From positions 1 through 64,000 of the forward strand of contig MU001688.1 in assembly GCA_010093515.1 (NCBI GenBank): 64,000 nt of DNA, in the 5' to 3' direction. The notes beneath the pieces were generated by a model. That model worked only from the letters and a program-made list of their open reading frames with translations, did not search any database and was not told the origin of the DNA. The stretch's first letter is position 1, and every line of letters begins with the position of its first letter. The DNA comes from Lineolata rhizophorae (taxonomy: Eukaryota > Ascomycota > Dothideomycetes > Lineolatales > Lineolataceae). Positions 46,201 to 58,416 of the stretch are shown here, one piece after another. Position numbers and translations under genes: made by a program.

Positions 46201-49200
46201 GCTCCAACAAGGCCTGCCGGCCGAGGAGACAAGGGTACAAGGCGATTGAGTCTGCAAACGACAAAGGCTCATGTGCCTCGACGTAATACGCTACGATTGG
46301 CCTAGGCGCAAAGGTGCATGTACGCTTGCATCTCGAACGTTGAAGAAAGGCCTGATGGCAACTGGAACTAATGCATGCAGTGCTGATAGACGGGAAAGAA
46401 GTAGTGATCACGATCAGTACTTCGCATGCGGGGCGATTATACATCCTCTGGAGTCGAGAGAATGAGAACATTCCGTGCATGGCTGTCACCGCTTGATAGC
46501 CACTGGACAGATAGTGATAGAACTGCTTTTGCTCGGCGCAAGATACCTACCTATGTGGAGGCTACCAGACGATGGAAAAGATCAGAGCCTTCACCGCTTG
46601 GAAGAAGCAATTGAAATGGGTCAGGCTCCCCGCCGGATTGGTGGATGCGCCGGACATGTCCGAAAGGTCAGGACTACAGCCTGGCCTGCTAGCACTGCGC
46701 GTGAACGACCTCGAAGAACCAGATGCGAAGTATCGGGGAGACCCCGCAAGGACGGTGACGCCGGCCACACATCAAGTGGAGGAGAAGGGACAGCGGGGGT
46801 GGGGAAGCCCTTTCCCGTGACTTCACGAGGGCGTAACCATGGGAGCCGTGGACCCTCGTCGCGACGACTCGCAGGACCGGGCTTGCCGGAACCACGGTTC
46901 GCGCGACGCCGCAGTCGGGTCGACGGGAACATGGACGCGGGGGATCGAGCCTATGGGACCAAGATAGCATGTCAGGCGCACTCTGCCACGCTGCTTTCTT
47001 TGTCGCGACACAGCGCGTGGGCCGGATATAGGTGGCCTGCTATTAGAAACCTTCTCGCAGGATTCTGTGTCGCAATACCTAGAAGGGCTGAGCCGTTTGC
47101 GTTGTGTGGTGCGCCCGTGCCGTCTGAATCATCCTTCTACGAAATATATTGCCCCCATAAATAGTCGGGTGCCTGGGAAACCCGCGAATTCACCCGGACA
47201 GCGGGAGGCTCGCTCTGGCTCGAGGGTTTCCAGAGCGGCGTCAGCGCAACGGGGCAGGCCTGCGGACGGAAAAATTAGGTGCGCGTTCTGTTGGCTCTTC
47301 TGGTCGCAAACGCTGCCCCCATGTCCCCTTTCGGAAATATTCTTGGTGGAAGCAAGCGTCGCGAGCCAGTCCGCCCTGCCAGTGGGACGGCGGCGCCGAC
47401 GTGCGACATTTTCTTTTCTCGGCATCTTCCTAGACCGGCCCGATGGCATCGCGGGTCCCATTGTCGAGCGGCTGAGCCGCTCGAGCGCATGGCCGAAGGC
47501 AAAAGAAGTTGATTGAGCGCATGGGAACAGCAGGGGAAACGCGAGAAAAAACATTTTCTTCCTCTCGTCGAAAACGGCGCGCCGCGAGGTGAACCACTTG
47601 CCTGTCTTAGTGTTGCAGGCGAGACCTCTGCCCTCGGAAATTAATTGTGGGCCCCCATGTCGAGAATCAGGGCGTTGAGTGGCGGGGCCTGCAGCCCCAG
47701 AGTGTCGTGAGTGGCCGCCGTGTGGGAGGGGCGGGAGGGAGCACGGCAAGGCACGAGCGGCGGGCCAGGCACCGCCCGCCAAGCCCGGCCGCCGCGCAGG
47801 CTGGCTGCAGGCACAGAAACAGGCGGAAACACGCCAAACGACAGCCTTGCCCAGCGCTCGGGCACTGGGCGACAGGGCGCTGCGCCGGCGACGCCTCCTC
47901 CTGCTGCCGGCCGCGCGGCACACTGCGGGAGAGCGACGGAGGGCGGCCGCCGGTCTGAACCCCGGCGCGCACGCTAGAACGCGCCCCGTCTTTCCGCCAG
48001 CCAACGGGGGCGCGCAGCAGTCACGCCGGCTCCCCTGCCCGAGCAAGGGCTCGCCAATTGCCGCCTATCGATACGCATCGATTAGACCTTCTAGCCTTGT
48101 CCGTAGCCTGTCGCCGACCCGTTAGCGCCGGGGGGTCTCCATCGTGTCGGGCCTATCGCGCCCACGGCCGCCGGACACTTCCCCCACCCACCCGGCCGCC
48201 CAGCCGTAGACCACCAGAGTCAACCACAAGAACTGATAGACTCAGCATCGACTCCGGCTCCGCGACCTCTTCCGTTGTTGGCCGGCCTGATATTGGCTTT
48301 GCTACTGCTGAACTGCAACCAAGGATCCAGAACTGTTCACCGCGCATAGCACACTACTGCATCCTCACCGACGGTCGTGCTGGGCTCCATGTGGACGCAC
48401 GCTCCACGGTCTCTAATCAACGGTGCCTGTTGCTCCGAGCCAATTTTCCGAACCGTCAGTCCGGGCTTGCTCCGGAAGGCAGTCTCGCAGTGTCCGGCGC
48501 GCGTTCATCCTGCCCTCGTCACTTGTTGCCCGTGAACCCCACGAGCCCACGCGACAGAGTAGAGTGCTAAGCAATAGCAATAATATGTGCCGTACTAAGA
48601 ACATCGTGATTCGACCATGGAGATGACCATCATTACGGTCAAGCGGATGGCCCCGCCAAAGACGTCGTTCTCTCGTGTTAGCTTTGTCGGACACCATTTG
48701 TTTTGATGGCGGACTCTTCCTCTATTCTGTTTTACCGCGCGACGAGCCGGCCCAATTCTTGGGTGCTAAGAGTTTTACTAACGCTCTTTCCCCGTTCGAG
48801 TCGAGACCGGGAGAGAGACAAGACGGAAATGTCCAGGTGGGCGGGAACAGGGTCGAGTTTCCACGACCGGAAGCGGAACAGTGGTACGGCGAAGTTGTGT
48901 CGGAACCAGTTCTAGGTACAGTAGCGCTGTCCAGTCCACGTTGAATCTTGATCGTTGCGTGCCTTGGCGGGCGCAAGTCTCTGCCGACGCCCTAGTGCCT
49001 GGCTAAAATGTTGGAGGGTGGGTTGAGCCACGACGTTTCTTCGCTGGCATCCGGATCGACCGCTTAGGCGCCGGGATTGGTTGATGGGGCCGATGGAGGC
49101 CCAGGGGGGCCCTTCCATGCAGCGGCGGTACCTGGCCACCCTGGCGCTTTGGGACGCCGGGCTGAATCAAACAGAACCATTTTTTCTCCCCTTGCCGCTC

Positions 49201-49532
49201 ACCCACCTGCCCAAGGCATATTAAACCGACCGAGGCGCCCACGATTCCTCCTTTTGCTTTCTTAGCATTGCAGTCCACTCCTTCGTCAAAGTTCGCTGGG
49301 TCCGATCCCTATTATCTTCTCAGCAAGCCGGGTCTTGTCCACAGTCCTTCTCTGCTGTGCAGTTCGCTCTCCTTGAACTTACAGTATTCATTCCTTCTGG
49401 TCTACCCCTTCTCCTCGATTGGTTGAGAGAAGCGCGTACCGTTGAATTCTTTTGACTTCGAAGCAAGACCTGCGCACTCAGCATTCCTTCAAAAAAAAGC
49501 AAAGCCTACCAGCGGTTACGACTTATTCAGTC
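43284..49532. other. gene-poor region of 6.2 kb
   Basis: The longest stretch without a supported gene. The right half (47.2-48.3 kb) is very GC-rich and therefore full of long overlapping open frames on both strands, none with a domain. The left half is nearer average, with an AT-richer piece around 44.7-45.0 kb. The aminopeptidase promoter lies at the left end. The Bys1 leader at the right end is pyrimidine-rich (49,300-49,450). No transposase, reverse transcriptase or terminal repeat was recognised, and no tRNA-like B box. Confidence 0.45.
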
Positions 49533-50576
49533 ATGTATACTCTTACGACTACAGCTGCGGCATTCGTCGTCGCCCTCTTCCCTGCTACGATCTCGGCTGC
49601 TAGCGCCAACGTCTACAACAATTGCGACTTCGACGTGTACCTCTGGCCGGTCGATGCCTACCGCAACCCGCAAGTGCCGATCATCCTCGATGCTGGATCC
49701 GGGACGTACTCCGAGGAGTACCGCACCCTCCCGTACGGGGGCGTGTCGCTCAAGATGTCCGGCGAGCAGAACCTATTCGGCGCCATCACCCAGTTCGAGT
49801 ACACCTACAACGACAAGATCTGGTACGATATCTCCAATGTCAACTGCCATCAGGACGAATGCCCGTTCCAACCATACGGCATGTACATGGAGAGTGGCGC
49901 CGATTGCCCCAAGGTGTCTTGCCTAGCGGCCAACCTGACTTGCGCCATGGCGTACCACAACCCTCACGACGACTGGGCCACCCTGTCGTGCGCTAATGAC
50001 GATGACATTGCGCTCCACCTTTGCGTCGAGGACCTTGCTACCGTGGCGGACTCCTCCGACTCGGTCTCGATCGACTCTACGCGCTCTAACGACGACGACT
50101 CCGAGTCGGCTCCCGCTGAGTCTTCTGCTCCGGCCTCCTCCAGCGCCTCTGCTGAGCCCGAGGAGCCTGTCCAGACCGAGACGTCCGCTGAGCCCGCTCC
50201 CGTTGAGTCTTTTACTGTGGCCTCCTCTAACCCCTCTGCCGAGCCCGAGGAGCCTGCCGAGCCTGAGGAGCCTGCCGAGCCTGAGGAGCCTGCCGAGCCT
50301 GAGGAGCCTGCCGAGCCTGAGGCGCCGGAGACGCCCGCAGCCCCAGAGTCGACGACGTTGTCTTCCGTTGTCGCCCCTTCGCAACCCGAGGTGACCGAGG
50401 CCCCCGTGATGGCAGAGGTGGCAGAGGATGTAGATGGCGACATCCTCTGGGTCACCGAGGTTGTGACCATCACGACAACAACCACCCTCAACAGGCGAGC
50501 CCTGGAGAACCGCCACCCGCACACAATGCGCCACGCTCAGCAAGCGCGCCACCCGCACGGCCGCAAGTACTGGTAA
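49533..50576 (+). CDS. secreted Bys1-domain protein with AEPEEP repeats
   Basis: A single-exon protein of 347 residues from the ATG at 49533. The in-frame ATG at 49452 would put a polar stretch before the signal peptide, so the later start is preferred. The signal peptide is MYTLTTTAAAFVVALFPATI. The N-terminal domain (about residues 25-170) has NVYNNCDFDVYLWPVD, a conserved Cys set and GGVSLKMSGEQNLF, which fit the Bys1/thaumatin-like family of fungal secreted proteins. After it comes a Ser/Pro/Glu/Ala-rich stalk with four near-perfect 6-residue AEPEEP repeats (18-bp DNA repeats near 50,238-50,320). The C-terminus is His/Arg-rich (RRALENRHPHTMRHAQ). The stalk looks suited to O-glycosylation and cell-wall association; no GPI signal is seen. 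The role of the family is not established. Confidence 0.85.
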   Translation: MYTLTTTAAAFVVALFPATISAASANVYNNCDFDVYLWPVDAYRNPQVPIILDAGSGTYSEEYRTLPYGGVSLKMSGEQNLFGAITQFEYTYNDKIWYDISNVNCHQDECPFQPYGMYMESGADCPKVSCLAANLTCAMAYHNPHDDWATLSCANDDDIALHLCVEDLATVADSSDSVSIDSTRSNDDDSESAPAESSAPASSSASAEPEEPVQTETSAEPAPVESFTVASSNPSAEPEEPAEPEEPAEPEEPAEPEEPAEPEAPETPAAPESTTLSSVVAPSQPEVTEAPVMAEVAEDVDGDILWVTEVVTITTTTTLNRRALENRHPHTMRHAQQARHPHGRKYW

Positions 50577-51844
50577 TTACGGACTTGCCGGTTTCAGGTT
50601 ACGGCCTTTTCGAAAGTGTGCGCAGTTTCGCATTGCGGTTCTCGTCCATTTTGCTTCGCTTGTTAGCATATAGGGTGGTGCGCATCGATTTTTGTCTTTT
50701 TCTAAGCCCGCTTCGCTTTCGGCTCTAGGCCGGTTAGTGCAAGTAGTCCATGGTGTTCTTGGTCAGGTCGGGTTGGGATTCAATAGACGGTGGAAGATAC
50801 CAAAGGATCTATGAAAGTGGCGCATGTGCATGCATATGCAGATGTTTTGGAGGAAGCAACAAGGGAAAGGACACATCAAGCGCGTTCTTGACGACGATTG
50901 GGACTTGGTGAATGAGAAATGACCGAAACATACCCTTACCTTCGCTGCGCGAGCTGCTTCTCCAGAGCAAGCCAACTTACCCATTGTATATAACTGCATC
51001 TGATGGGGATGATCCAGTGCAGGGCTTGGTGGTATACCATTGCTTCGGCAATTACATTCTTTATGACTGAATTCAATTGGGTTCCAAAATCCGTAGTCTT
51101 CATGATGAGGTGACGTTGAAAGAGCGATTTTGCTGATCGATTCTGGAGTGCGCTACAGCGGCCAAGTACCGCGCCTTGTCTGCGAAGTCCGGTTGTACAC
51201 ACGTGATCAGACGCTGCCGGCGGTCGCACGGAGACCGTTGTCGGCTTGCGCAATATCCACGACCGGAAGCCGTAGCAGAGCAATGTCCATCCGTAGGATC
51301 GCAAAGCCTAGAGCACCTCTTAAATTCATGTTTGATGAAAACTGGCTATTTGTGGCCAAGGCCGCACAGCCTCGAGCCGTCCGTGAGGATCATGCGCAGC
51401 TGAGGAGCGCCTAACCCCGCACGTCCGCGACATCGTAAGCTGGAACGTTGTGGTGTTGATGGAAACTGTAGGTGCTGTGACTGTGCGAATAGCTATTGAA
51501 GACACTATATTTAGCTGGCCACGAGACGCGGTATCGCGATTCCGATCGTAACAAGCGTATTTTACAATCTTAAGGGAAGCTGAGCATGATGTTGGTGGAG
51601 TGGAAGCGGTGGCTCGTGAAAGATGATTAGGCAGGTGCGGCAAGGGGGGCGTCCTATGGGAAGCGAGCGGCGCGGCGAGGGATCGCCCGAAACGACAAGC
51701 GCAGCAGCAGAGCTCAACACCATCTCCGCGCTCTTTCGCTCTCCCCTCCCGCTACCGAGCCAGCTTCCAATCTTCCTCCATTTATCGTGCATTCCACTGT
51801 TCTCTTTCTAGATTCTTCCTCTCTTACCGTAGCCCACCGCAATC
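50577..51844. other. intergenic region
   Basis: 1.27 kb between the Bys1-type and Gvp36-type genes. Pyrimidine-rich sequence (51,720-51,840) precedes the Gvp36 ATG and probably marks its core promoter and leader. No gene supported. Confidence 0.5.
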
Positions 51845-53446
51845 ATGGACAAGTTCCAGGCTTTCGGCAAGAACTTCAGGTACCGTCGCAAATGCCCCCT
51901 CTTCCGGTTCCTCACGCTGGCATCGACCGGATGCACCATGCTGACCCGTTTACATTGCGGCCAGCGCTTCCTTTACGCCTTTTGCTGCTCGAACGCAGCA
52001 GATGCTCAAGGAGCAGCTCGGGCAGGCTGAAGACAAGGTACGGTTCTATCATAACAGCTGCAGTCGTAGTGTGTAATACGTGTCTTGATCGCACCTGTTG
52101 TCTAACACCAATGTCGGCGCTGTCGCCGATGGTTCATCGCAGACCCAACTGCCTCCCGATTATATCGAACTTGAGAAGCGTGTCGATGCCCTCAAGCAGG
52201 TGCACCAAAAGATGCTCCAGGTCACGTACGTTTCCCGTTACTTGAGGCTGCCCGCGGCGGTCATACCCCTTATCTACCTCCTAACCATGATTCCACAAAT
52301 TCTGGTGCCTCTATACTAGTGACTAGCCAGCGAACAACCTTGATTATGCACTATAAACGATGATCCCGGAACTGATGAAAGTCCTCCAGCTCGCAATACT
52401 CGAATGAGCCCTACGATTATCCCTCTAACATTCGCGAGTCCTTCAACGACCTCGGCCGCACTGTCGGCGAGAAAGTGCACCTCCTCTCGTCCGCCACCTC
52501 CCCCGCTGAGGCCCAGGCCGCCTTGACAGCGCCCCCGAGCGCCAAACCGCAACCCAAGACGTTCGCGCACGCGCAGGCGCGGGCCGCTCTGTCCAGCTCG
52601 GCGATCCTGTCGGCGGACCACGCGGGCCCCTCGGGCTCGGACCCGCTGTCGACGGCTCTGGAGAAGTTCGCGGTAGCGGAGGAGAAGGTGGGCGAGGCGC
52701 GGCTGGCGCAGGATGCGGCCATCCAGAGCCGGTTCCTGGCCGGCTGGAGCACCACGCTCAACACAAACATCATGTTCGCGACGCGCGCGCGCAAAGCCGT
52801 CGAGAACGCCCGGCTCAACCTCGACGCGACTAAGGCGAGGGCAAAAGGCGGCGCCGGCTTTTCTTTGCCCGGCCAGCAGCACAAGACGCCCATGGAGGAT
52901 GACGCCATCAGCGAGGAGGCCAGGGCCGAGATAGAGCAGGCTGAGGACGAGTTCGTTGGACAGACGGAGGAGGCCGTTGGCGTTATGAAGAATGTGTGTG
53001 AAAATATTGCATGCATTATGATTTGTTCAAACTGAGGGCCGAATAGCGCTAACGTTAAAACTCACGTCAGGTCCTAGACACTCCCGAACCCCTCCGTAAC
53101 CTCGCCGACCTCATCGCCGCCCAGCTCGAATACCACAAGAAGGCATATGAGATCTTGTCGGAGCTTGCTCCCGTCGTCGACCAGCTCCAGGTCGAGCAGG
53201 AGGTGCGTCGTCACGAGCCATACTGAGTGTCATTGTTTGGGTTGCTTGCTCTGGTTGCCTCAACTCGTTCGATGCATTTGGCTGCCTGCTTGCTTATTTT
53301 CTGTTCGATCTACTTCCGTTTCACGTGCGAACCCTCCACACGCCCATTTCTGATAGTGCGGTGAAATCGAAAAAACATTCTGCTAACGCCATCTCGAATT
53401 TGCCGAATTCCAGGCCAGCTACAGGAAGAGTCGTGAGGGGGCATAA
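51845..53446 (+). CDS. gvp36: BAR-domain protein of the Gvp36 family
   Basis: Exons 51845-51879, 51965-52037, 52143-52225, 52390-52993, 53071-53202 and 53414-53446 give 319 residues. The start MDKFQAFGKNF, then FAARTQQMLKEQLGQAEDKTQLPPDYIELEKRVD across two junctions, and ESFNDLGRTVGEKV fit the N-terminal BAR domain of Gvp36. The central part is helical and charged (AVAEEKVGEARLAQDAAIQ, ATRARKAVENARLNLD), and the C-terminus (EYHKKAYEILSELAPVVDQL) completes the coiled-coil dimer. BAR proteins sense or bend membranes; yeast Gvp36 is on Golgi vesicles and acts in endocytosis and vacuole organisation. The first two and last exons are very small (35, 73 and 33 nt). The intron after residue 265 uses a GTGTGT donor. 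Confidence 0.92.
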
Positions 53447-54913
53447 ATGGGGCAAGATACCCTAATGTATTTTGGACGTGTGTGAGCGACATCAGCAGCT
53501 GTGGAAGCCCAGGGAAACTGGGAGGTATCCCCTTCGAGTTGATGCCTCCAGATTGTTTGGGGTTTTTGATGGCGGCATCTTTTCTAGGTTTTCAAGTGTG
53601 TACTGTTATGCGAGATCCTTGAAATGAACATGTGCTATTTTTATTCTTTTTTGGCAAGTGCTCTGAATTGCAATCTGGTGTTTTGTGCTACGCGCTAGCA
53701 AATGAATGCTCTTCTCATCTGTTGCACTGGTCGATCAACTGGAGTCCTATCGATTCCGAAATTGGGCATAACCGTCGATAATTATTTCCCTTGCGAGAGG
53801 ATCTGTCAAATTGAGAATTAGAATCACAGTCTCGTCTAGGATGGTTCTGCTTGCGACTTAATACGGGGCTAGAAAACGAACAGACGACGGCACCACCGGT
53901 TGACCAAACCAAGATGACTGAGCAAAGATGCGGTGGGTATTGCCATATGATGAACAACAGCACAGCATATTCCGCCTGAGGAGTCGTCATTCAAGCCTCA
54001 TTCATGTATTCCAAACCTGACGAAGCCAATGTAGATAATAGAAAAGACCACCGATGTGCCGATCCGATTGCCGCCGGTTCGGTTTGATTTTCCGAATCCA
54101 TCGCTAGCAGCAGTACCGCAAACAACACCACGGCCCGCGGCGCACACAACATCGACAGGGAGAGCAATCGCAAGCTGACATGCTGGGTGCTTCTGTTCAC
54201 AGCACAGAAAACTAGCTCTCTGCAAATCTGGTGTTGCCACGCAGATGATAAGGCGAAGGTTCGCGAATATTTAAGAGCATTAATAGCGCAGCGATGCGTG
54301 GTAGTTAGTTAGCACAACGAAATTGCTACTTGAGAGGTTGAACGTACCTTGGCTTCACTAGCAGTACGCAAGGTTCGATTGAAATGCCCCCAATTGCGTC
54401 TTAATGTTAATGCTGTCGGGCATGCTCTACTAAAGGAAGAAACGTCTGCAGAAATTAACAATCAGATGAAACCGCGTTGTCACATTTGCGTTGAATAGAT
54501 CTTGACGAATTGCATGACTTGGGTCTGTAGATGCTTTCTATTCCACACATCTGAGAGTGACTGATGTCTGTGGAATATTCCCGATCGGGCTAGGCGCTGG
54601 CGGGTTATGGCGGTGCCAAGCTGGGTTTGTTTACATCTACGCGGCTACCCGAGCGAGCGCGACTTCCCCACCAACACACGCACCCTAGCAAGTACGCCCT
54701 CAGGCGCAACCACCATCCTCGACTATTGCATGCTCCGGGAGTTGCGCCGCATTCTTCTTTTCACCTTTGTCTACTTAATTGAGCAGTTACCACGCGGAAA
54801 TACACCATACTCCTTCAAGATATCCTTTTAGACAGGTGACCCGCGACACCCATATCTACGTCACATCAGCACGATACCAAACGACGCCGTTGCAGCACAG
54901 CAAATCCCAAACA
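53447..54913. other. intergenic region
   Basis: 1.47 kb between the Gvp36-type and Csm1 genes. Overlapping minus-strand frames at 53,991-54,240 have no domain. The right end should hold the Csm1 promoter. Nothing else recognised. Confidence 0.5.
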
Positions 54914-56846
54914 ATGCCACCCCGAGGTCGCGGCGGTACCGCCACACTCTCCCACATGCTCGACCCAGTTTCCGATGACGACTTCACGCGCGAAGACGCC
55001 TCCATGATGGGCCTACAGGACTCGGGCGACAGCGCCGTCGAGAACCATGCGCCCAGCAACAAACGCGGCGCCACCGCCGGCAAGAAAGCCTCCACCGCTA
55101 CCAACAGTACCAAGAAAGGAGTTGCCATGCGCACGAACACCAGCAGTGCACGTGTAACGAAAGCTACGACAGCTGGGCGACGCGTCAGCGGCGGGTCGAC
55201 TGGGGGGAGGGCGCGTGGAGGTAAGGGCGCAAAGACGACAGCGGGGAGTGGAGGCAAGGCAGCAGCCGCCACAGCAAAATCGGGCCGCACGGCGCTCGCG
55301 GAACGGCGTGTGAATAACGAGGCGAGCGAGACGGAAGAGGTGGACGAGTTTGCCGAGGGAGACGACTTAGCTATAGAGCCTGAGCCCGAGCCCGAGCCAA
55401 AAAAGAGAGGGAGGGGAAGGCCGCCTGTGGCCGGGAAGGCAAAGACGGCGGCGGCGAAGAAGCGCCAGCAACAAGCTCACCATGAAGAAGACGATGAGAG
55501 CATAGCGGTCGAGATGCCGCGAGGTGCGGCCGCAACCGCGAAAGGCAGAGGCGCCACCGCCGCACGCACCAGCAAGGCCAAATCGGTCCCAACTGCCCGC
55601 GCAAAACAGCACGCAGAGGCTGACGATGGCACCGCCATGGACATTGACGAACACGTCGAGCAGTCGATCGAGACTACTGGGGATGATACCGTCGTACCGT
55701 TCAACAACCATCAGAACAAATATCAACGTCAAGGTTCGCGTGCGCGGTCCTCGTCACGCCAGCCGCAGCCGCAACCACAGCCTTACCAGCGCGTAAATGG
55801 GATGCACAGGCGAGGTGGAAGCGTATCCGACGCAGAGCGGACAGGCGACATCGGACTTCGGCGCAAGCTTGGGGACATGACGAAGAAGTTCGAAGCTCTC
55901 GACCTCAAGTATCGCAACCTGCGGGAAGCATCCATGCGGGACGCGGAGAGCAGCTTCGATCGCCTGAAGCATGCGACAGACGAGCGGGCAAGAGGTAGAT
56001 ATTCGTTCTCACAATTGGACTCGTGTCCTGTGCCTTTCTCCATACTAACGTCATACAGCCCAGGACGACATCATCGCCTCTCTCAAGCGAGAGCTGGCCC
56101 ATCAGAAGTCCCTCCAGTCGGCTGCCTCGCAACAAGCGTCACACATCGCGGACCTCGAGGCAACCAACGCGCGCCTTGCCGCAGACGCGAAGGGCTTAAC
56201 GGACCAGCTCCGCTCCGCGCATGCGGACAACAAGACACTCTCGGCGAAGCTTGCGGCCGCGCGCAACGCTGCTGCGTCCGTCGAAAGCACAGCTGGCAAT
56301 AGCACGCATAGCAGATCGCAAACGTCGTCGGCGCCGCCGAGCAGCGCGATCAAGGACCGTGCTGGTGCGGGTGCGGGCGGCGGCGCGAACGGAGGAACGG
56401 TGCGCACCATTATGGTAGGCAGCGCGGAAGCGGCGCGTGAGGCCGAGGTTCGCGCTCTCAAGGAGGAGCTGTATTCGGACTTGACTGGTTTGATTGTACG
56501 TGGAGTTAAAAGAGGCGAGGACGGGACGGACACGTACGATTGCATCCAGACGGGGAGGAACGGGAGTAAGATGCTTCCTTTCATTTCGAATAAGCGCTCA
56601 ATTACTAACTCAGTCTCAGCGCTACACTTCCACCTCGCGCTTGCGAATCCAGGCCCGGATGCGTCTTACGACGACGCCGAGTTCGAGTACGTGCCTCTGC
56701 TCGATGCAAGCCGTGACCGCGACCTGCTTGACGTGTTGCCGGATTACCTAACCGAAGAGATCTGCTTCCCGCGCAGCTCGGCCGCACGCTTCTATGCCAA
56801 GGTCGTTGAGTGCATGACCAAGCGGATCGTGGTCGAGGACGAGTAG
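54914..56846 (+). CDS. csm1: Csm1/Pcs1 monopolin-complex subunit
   Basis: Exons 54914-55994, 56059-56565 and 56620-56846 give 604 residues. The C-terminal globular domain (LHFHLALANPG, FEYVPLLDASRDRDLLDVLP, DYLTEEICFPRSSAARFY) matches Csm1/Pcs1, which with Mde4/Lrs4 clamps microtubule-binding sites at kinetochores and helps organise rDNA. Before it is a coiled coil (about residues 320-420). The N-terminal 300 residues are long, basic and disordered, with an AT-hook-like KKRGRGRPP near residue 160 and Gln/Pro repeats (RQPQPQPQP). The final intron has two nearby AGs; the second keeps the frame and the conserved LHFHL. An upstream in-frame ATG at 54779 lies in a probable leader and is not used. 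Confidence 0.92.
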
Positions 56847-57388
56847 GTTCGTTCGGATGGTAATTATGGTTTACGCAAGCAGAAAGAGGGGTGCTGTGGC
56901 GGGATATACATAAGGCGTTTGGGGGCGTTCAGGGCGAGCGGGGAAATACCTAGTTTGAGTGACATCGATTGTCCGTGTTTGCGCTGGGTATATCCGATAG
57001 ATATGATTATGTTCTTTGGGAAGGTTGCTTCCCATATAATACTACATTGGTCATTGGCCTCATTGGCGCGGCCTGTCATGTGGATAAGTGAACACTTATG
57101 CGGTCACAGCGACAAAGAGCTCGGCTCTATTATATCCGTTGTCGTTCATGGGCCATGCTAGTCAATGAAGTGCGAGAGGAGCCTAGAGCTCATCTGGTGA
57201 TGGTACAAATGAATTCGAGGCCATATTTACAAACAGTCGCTGGCTCCTATCGTATCTTCCTGGCGTCTAAGTCTGCGCTGGACATCTCGACAGACCGGTA
57301 GCGAGTCGCAAACTGCAACTCCCGCCCTCTTCCAATGTCCCAACGGCCCTCTATCGTTCTTTCAAAGCCCTTCAATCAATGCTGGTGT
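56847..57388. other. 3' region between convergent Csm1 and ATP19 genes
   Basis: 542 bp holding both 3' UTRs. Includes AT-richer sequence near 56,990-57,060. No gene supported. Confidence 0.5.
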
Positions 57389-57978
57389 CTAGTGTTTTGC
57401 CTTCTTTTCCTCCGCCTCGGCGTTCTTTAGGAATTCCCTACGAAGAAGCCAAACTATGTTAGCGAGCAAGCAACTGTCATAGGCTATATTCTTCCGCCTT
57501 GATTCACCAGTGACCAAACTTGGGAGAAAACCGAGAGATTGGTGACGCACTGGATGAAATTCTCCTCGTCCTTGCTAGTTGCATTGATAGGTGGACCCTG
57601 TTCTTTGCCCTTAGACTTGCCGCCCATGGCGAGATAGCTGCCGCCGAAGGCCGTGGCTAGTGTAGCCATGGAGAGCTGCGATAATTACCAAAATGTTTAG
57701 CCAGTTGATAAAAAAAGCCGCCCGTCCACCCTTTCGAATTACGCCGGGTCGCGTCAAGTGCTGAGAGTTGTACATCGCGGGAGACCACCCAAAGCGTTTC
57801 GTTCTTCCTATCCAAGCCCCTGGGAAAGGGAACGCAAAAAGAAGCTCGGCTCGGAAGAAAACATCATCGCAATTGAGCTACCTCCACCTCTATGGCCCGA
57901 GCATCCGTATAAAAAAACATCGCAACTCACCACATGGCTTCCGACCTTGCGGCCGGCAATCTCGTACATAACCACCAT
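57389..57978 (-). CDS. atp19: mitochondrial F1Fo ATP synthase subunit k (Atp19)
   Basis: A small inner-membrane subunit found at the ATP synthase dimer interface. Exons 57978-57931, 57675-57551 and 57437-57389 give 73 residues, as expected. The full chain reads MVVMYEIAGRKVGSHV, then LSMATLATAFGGSYLAMGG as the single membrane segment, then GPPINATSKDEENFIQEF and a short charged tail ending KKAKH. The first intron is 255 bp, long for this region, and the second is 113 bp. Frame continuity and the conserved GPPIN and DEENFIQ motifs support all three exons. A longer upstream open frame on this strand starts before the true ATG and is not used. Confidence 0.93.
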
Positions 57979-58416
57979 TATGGAAGCTAGGGGGGCGATC
58001 TGAGACAGGCGTGAGGTGTCAGAAGTAAACAATTGGGTTGGGGGGAGCTTGCGGTTGTCGCGGCGGAGCTTTGGAGGTTGGCTGCCGTCGAGTAGGATCA
58101 CTGGAAACCGGGGAATAGTTGCGCCGCTTGTGACGGATGCCCTGGTTAGTCAGCGGCGATCGGTCCGGGATGACCACTACGGAGTATCCGAGGCCTGAAG
58201 GCCCGATGACATGTTGGCGCGTATCAGGTCTAGACGTCTCAAAATCTGACATAACAAGACAGCCGGCGTCTGAATTTTGTTGGATGAGTATGTGGTCCAT
58301 TGACACTGCTATGTCAAACTTCCCGTTGGCTTTATATTTTGGTTGGCAACTCCGTCGTCTTTGACGAATTCAGCCCGCAGCGCCTCAAGCTCCTACGAAG
58401 AGGACTTGTATTCAGA
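57979..58416. promoter_or_regulatory. divergent upstream region of ATP19 and a membrane-protein gene
   Basis: 438 bp between the two ATGs. Both promoters must lie here. No motif stands out beyond a TTGGTTGGCAAC stretch near 58,341. Confidence 0.45.

Noticed and set aside
46475-47164. 229-codon plus-strand open frame
   Set aside because: No recognisable domain; residue usage looks like translated non-coding GC-rich DNA.
47129-48046. 305-codon minus-strand open frame
   Set aside because: Low-complexity Arg/Ala/Pro-rich product in a very GC-rich block where long frames occur on both strands by chance; no domain, signal peptide or splice context.
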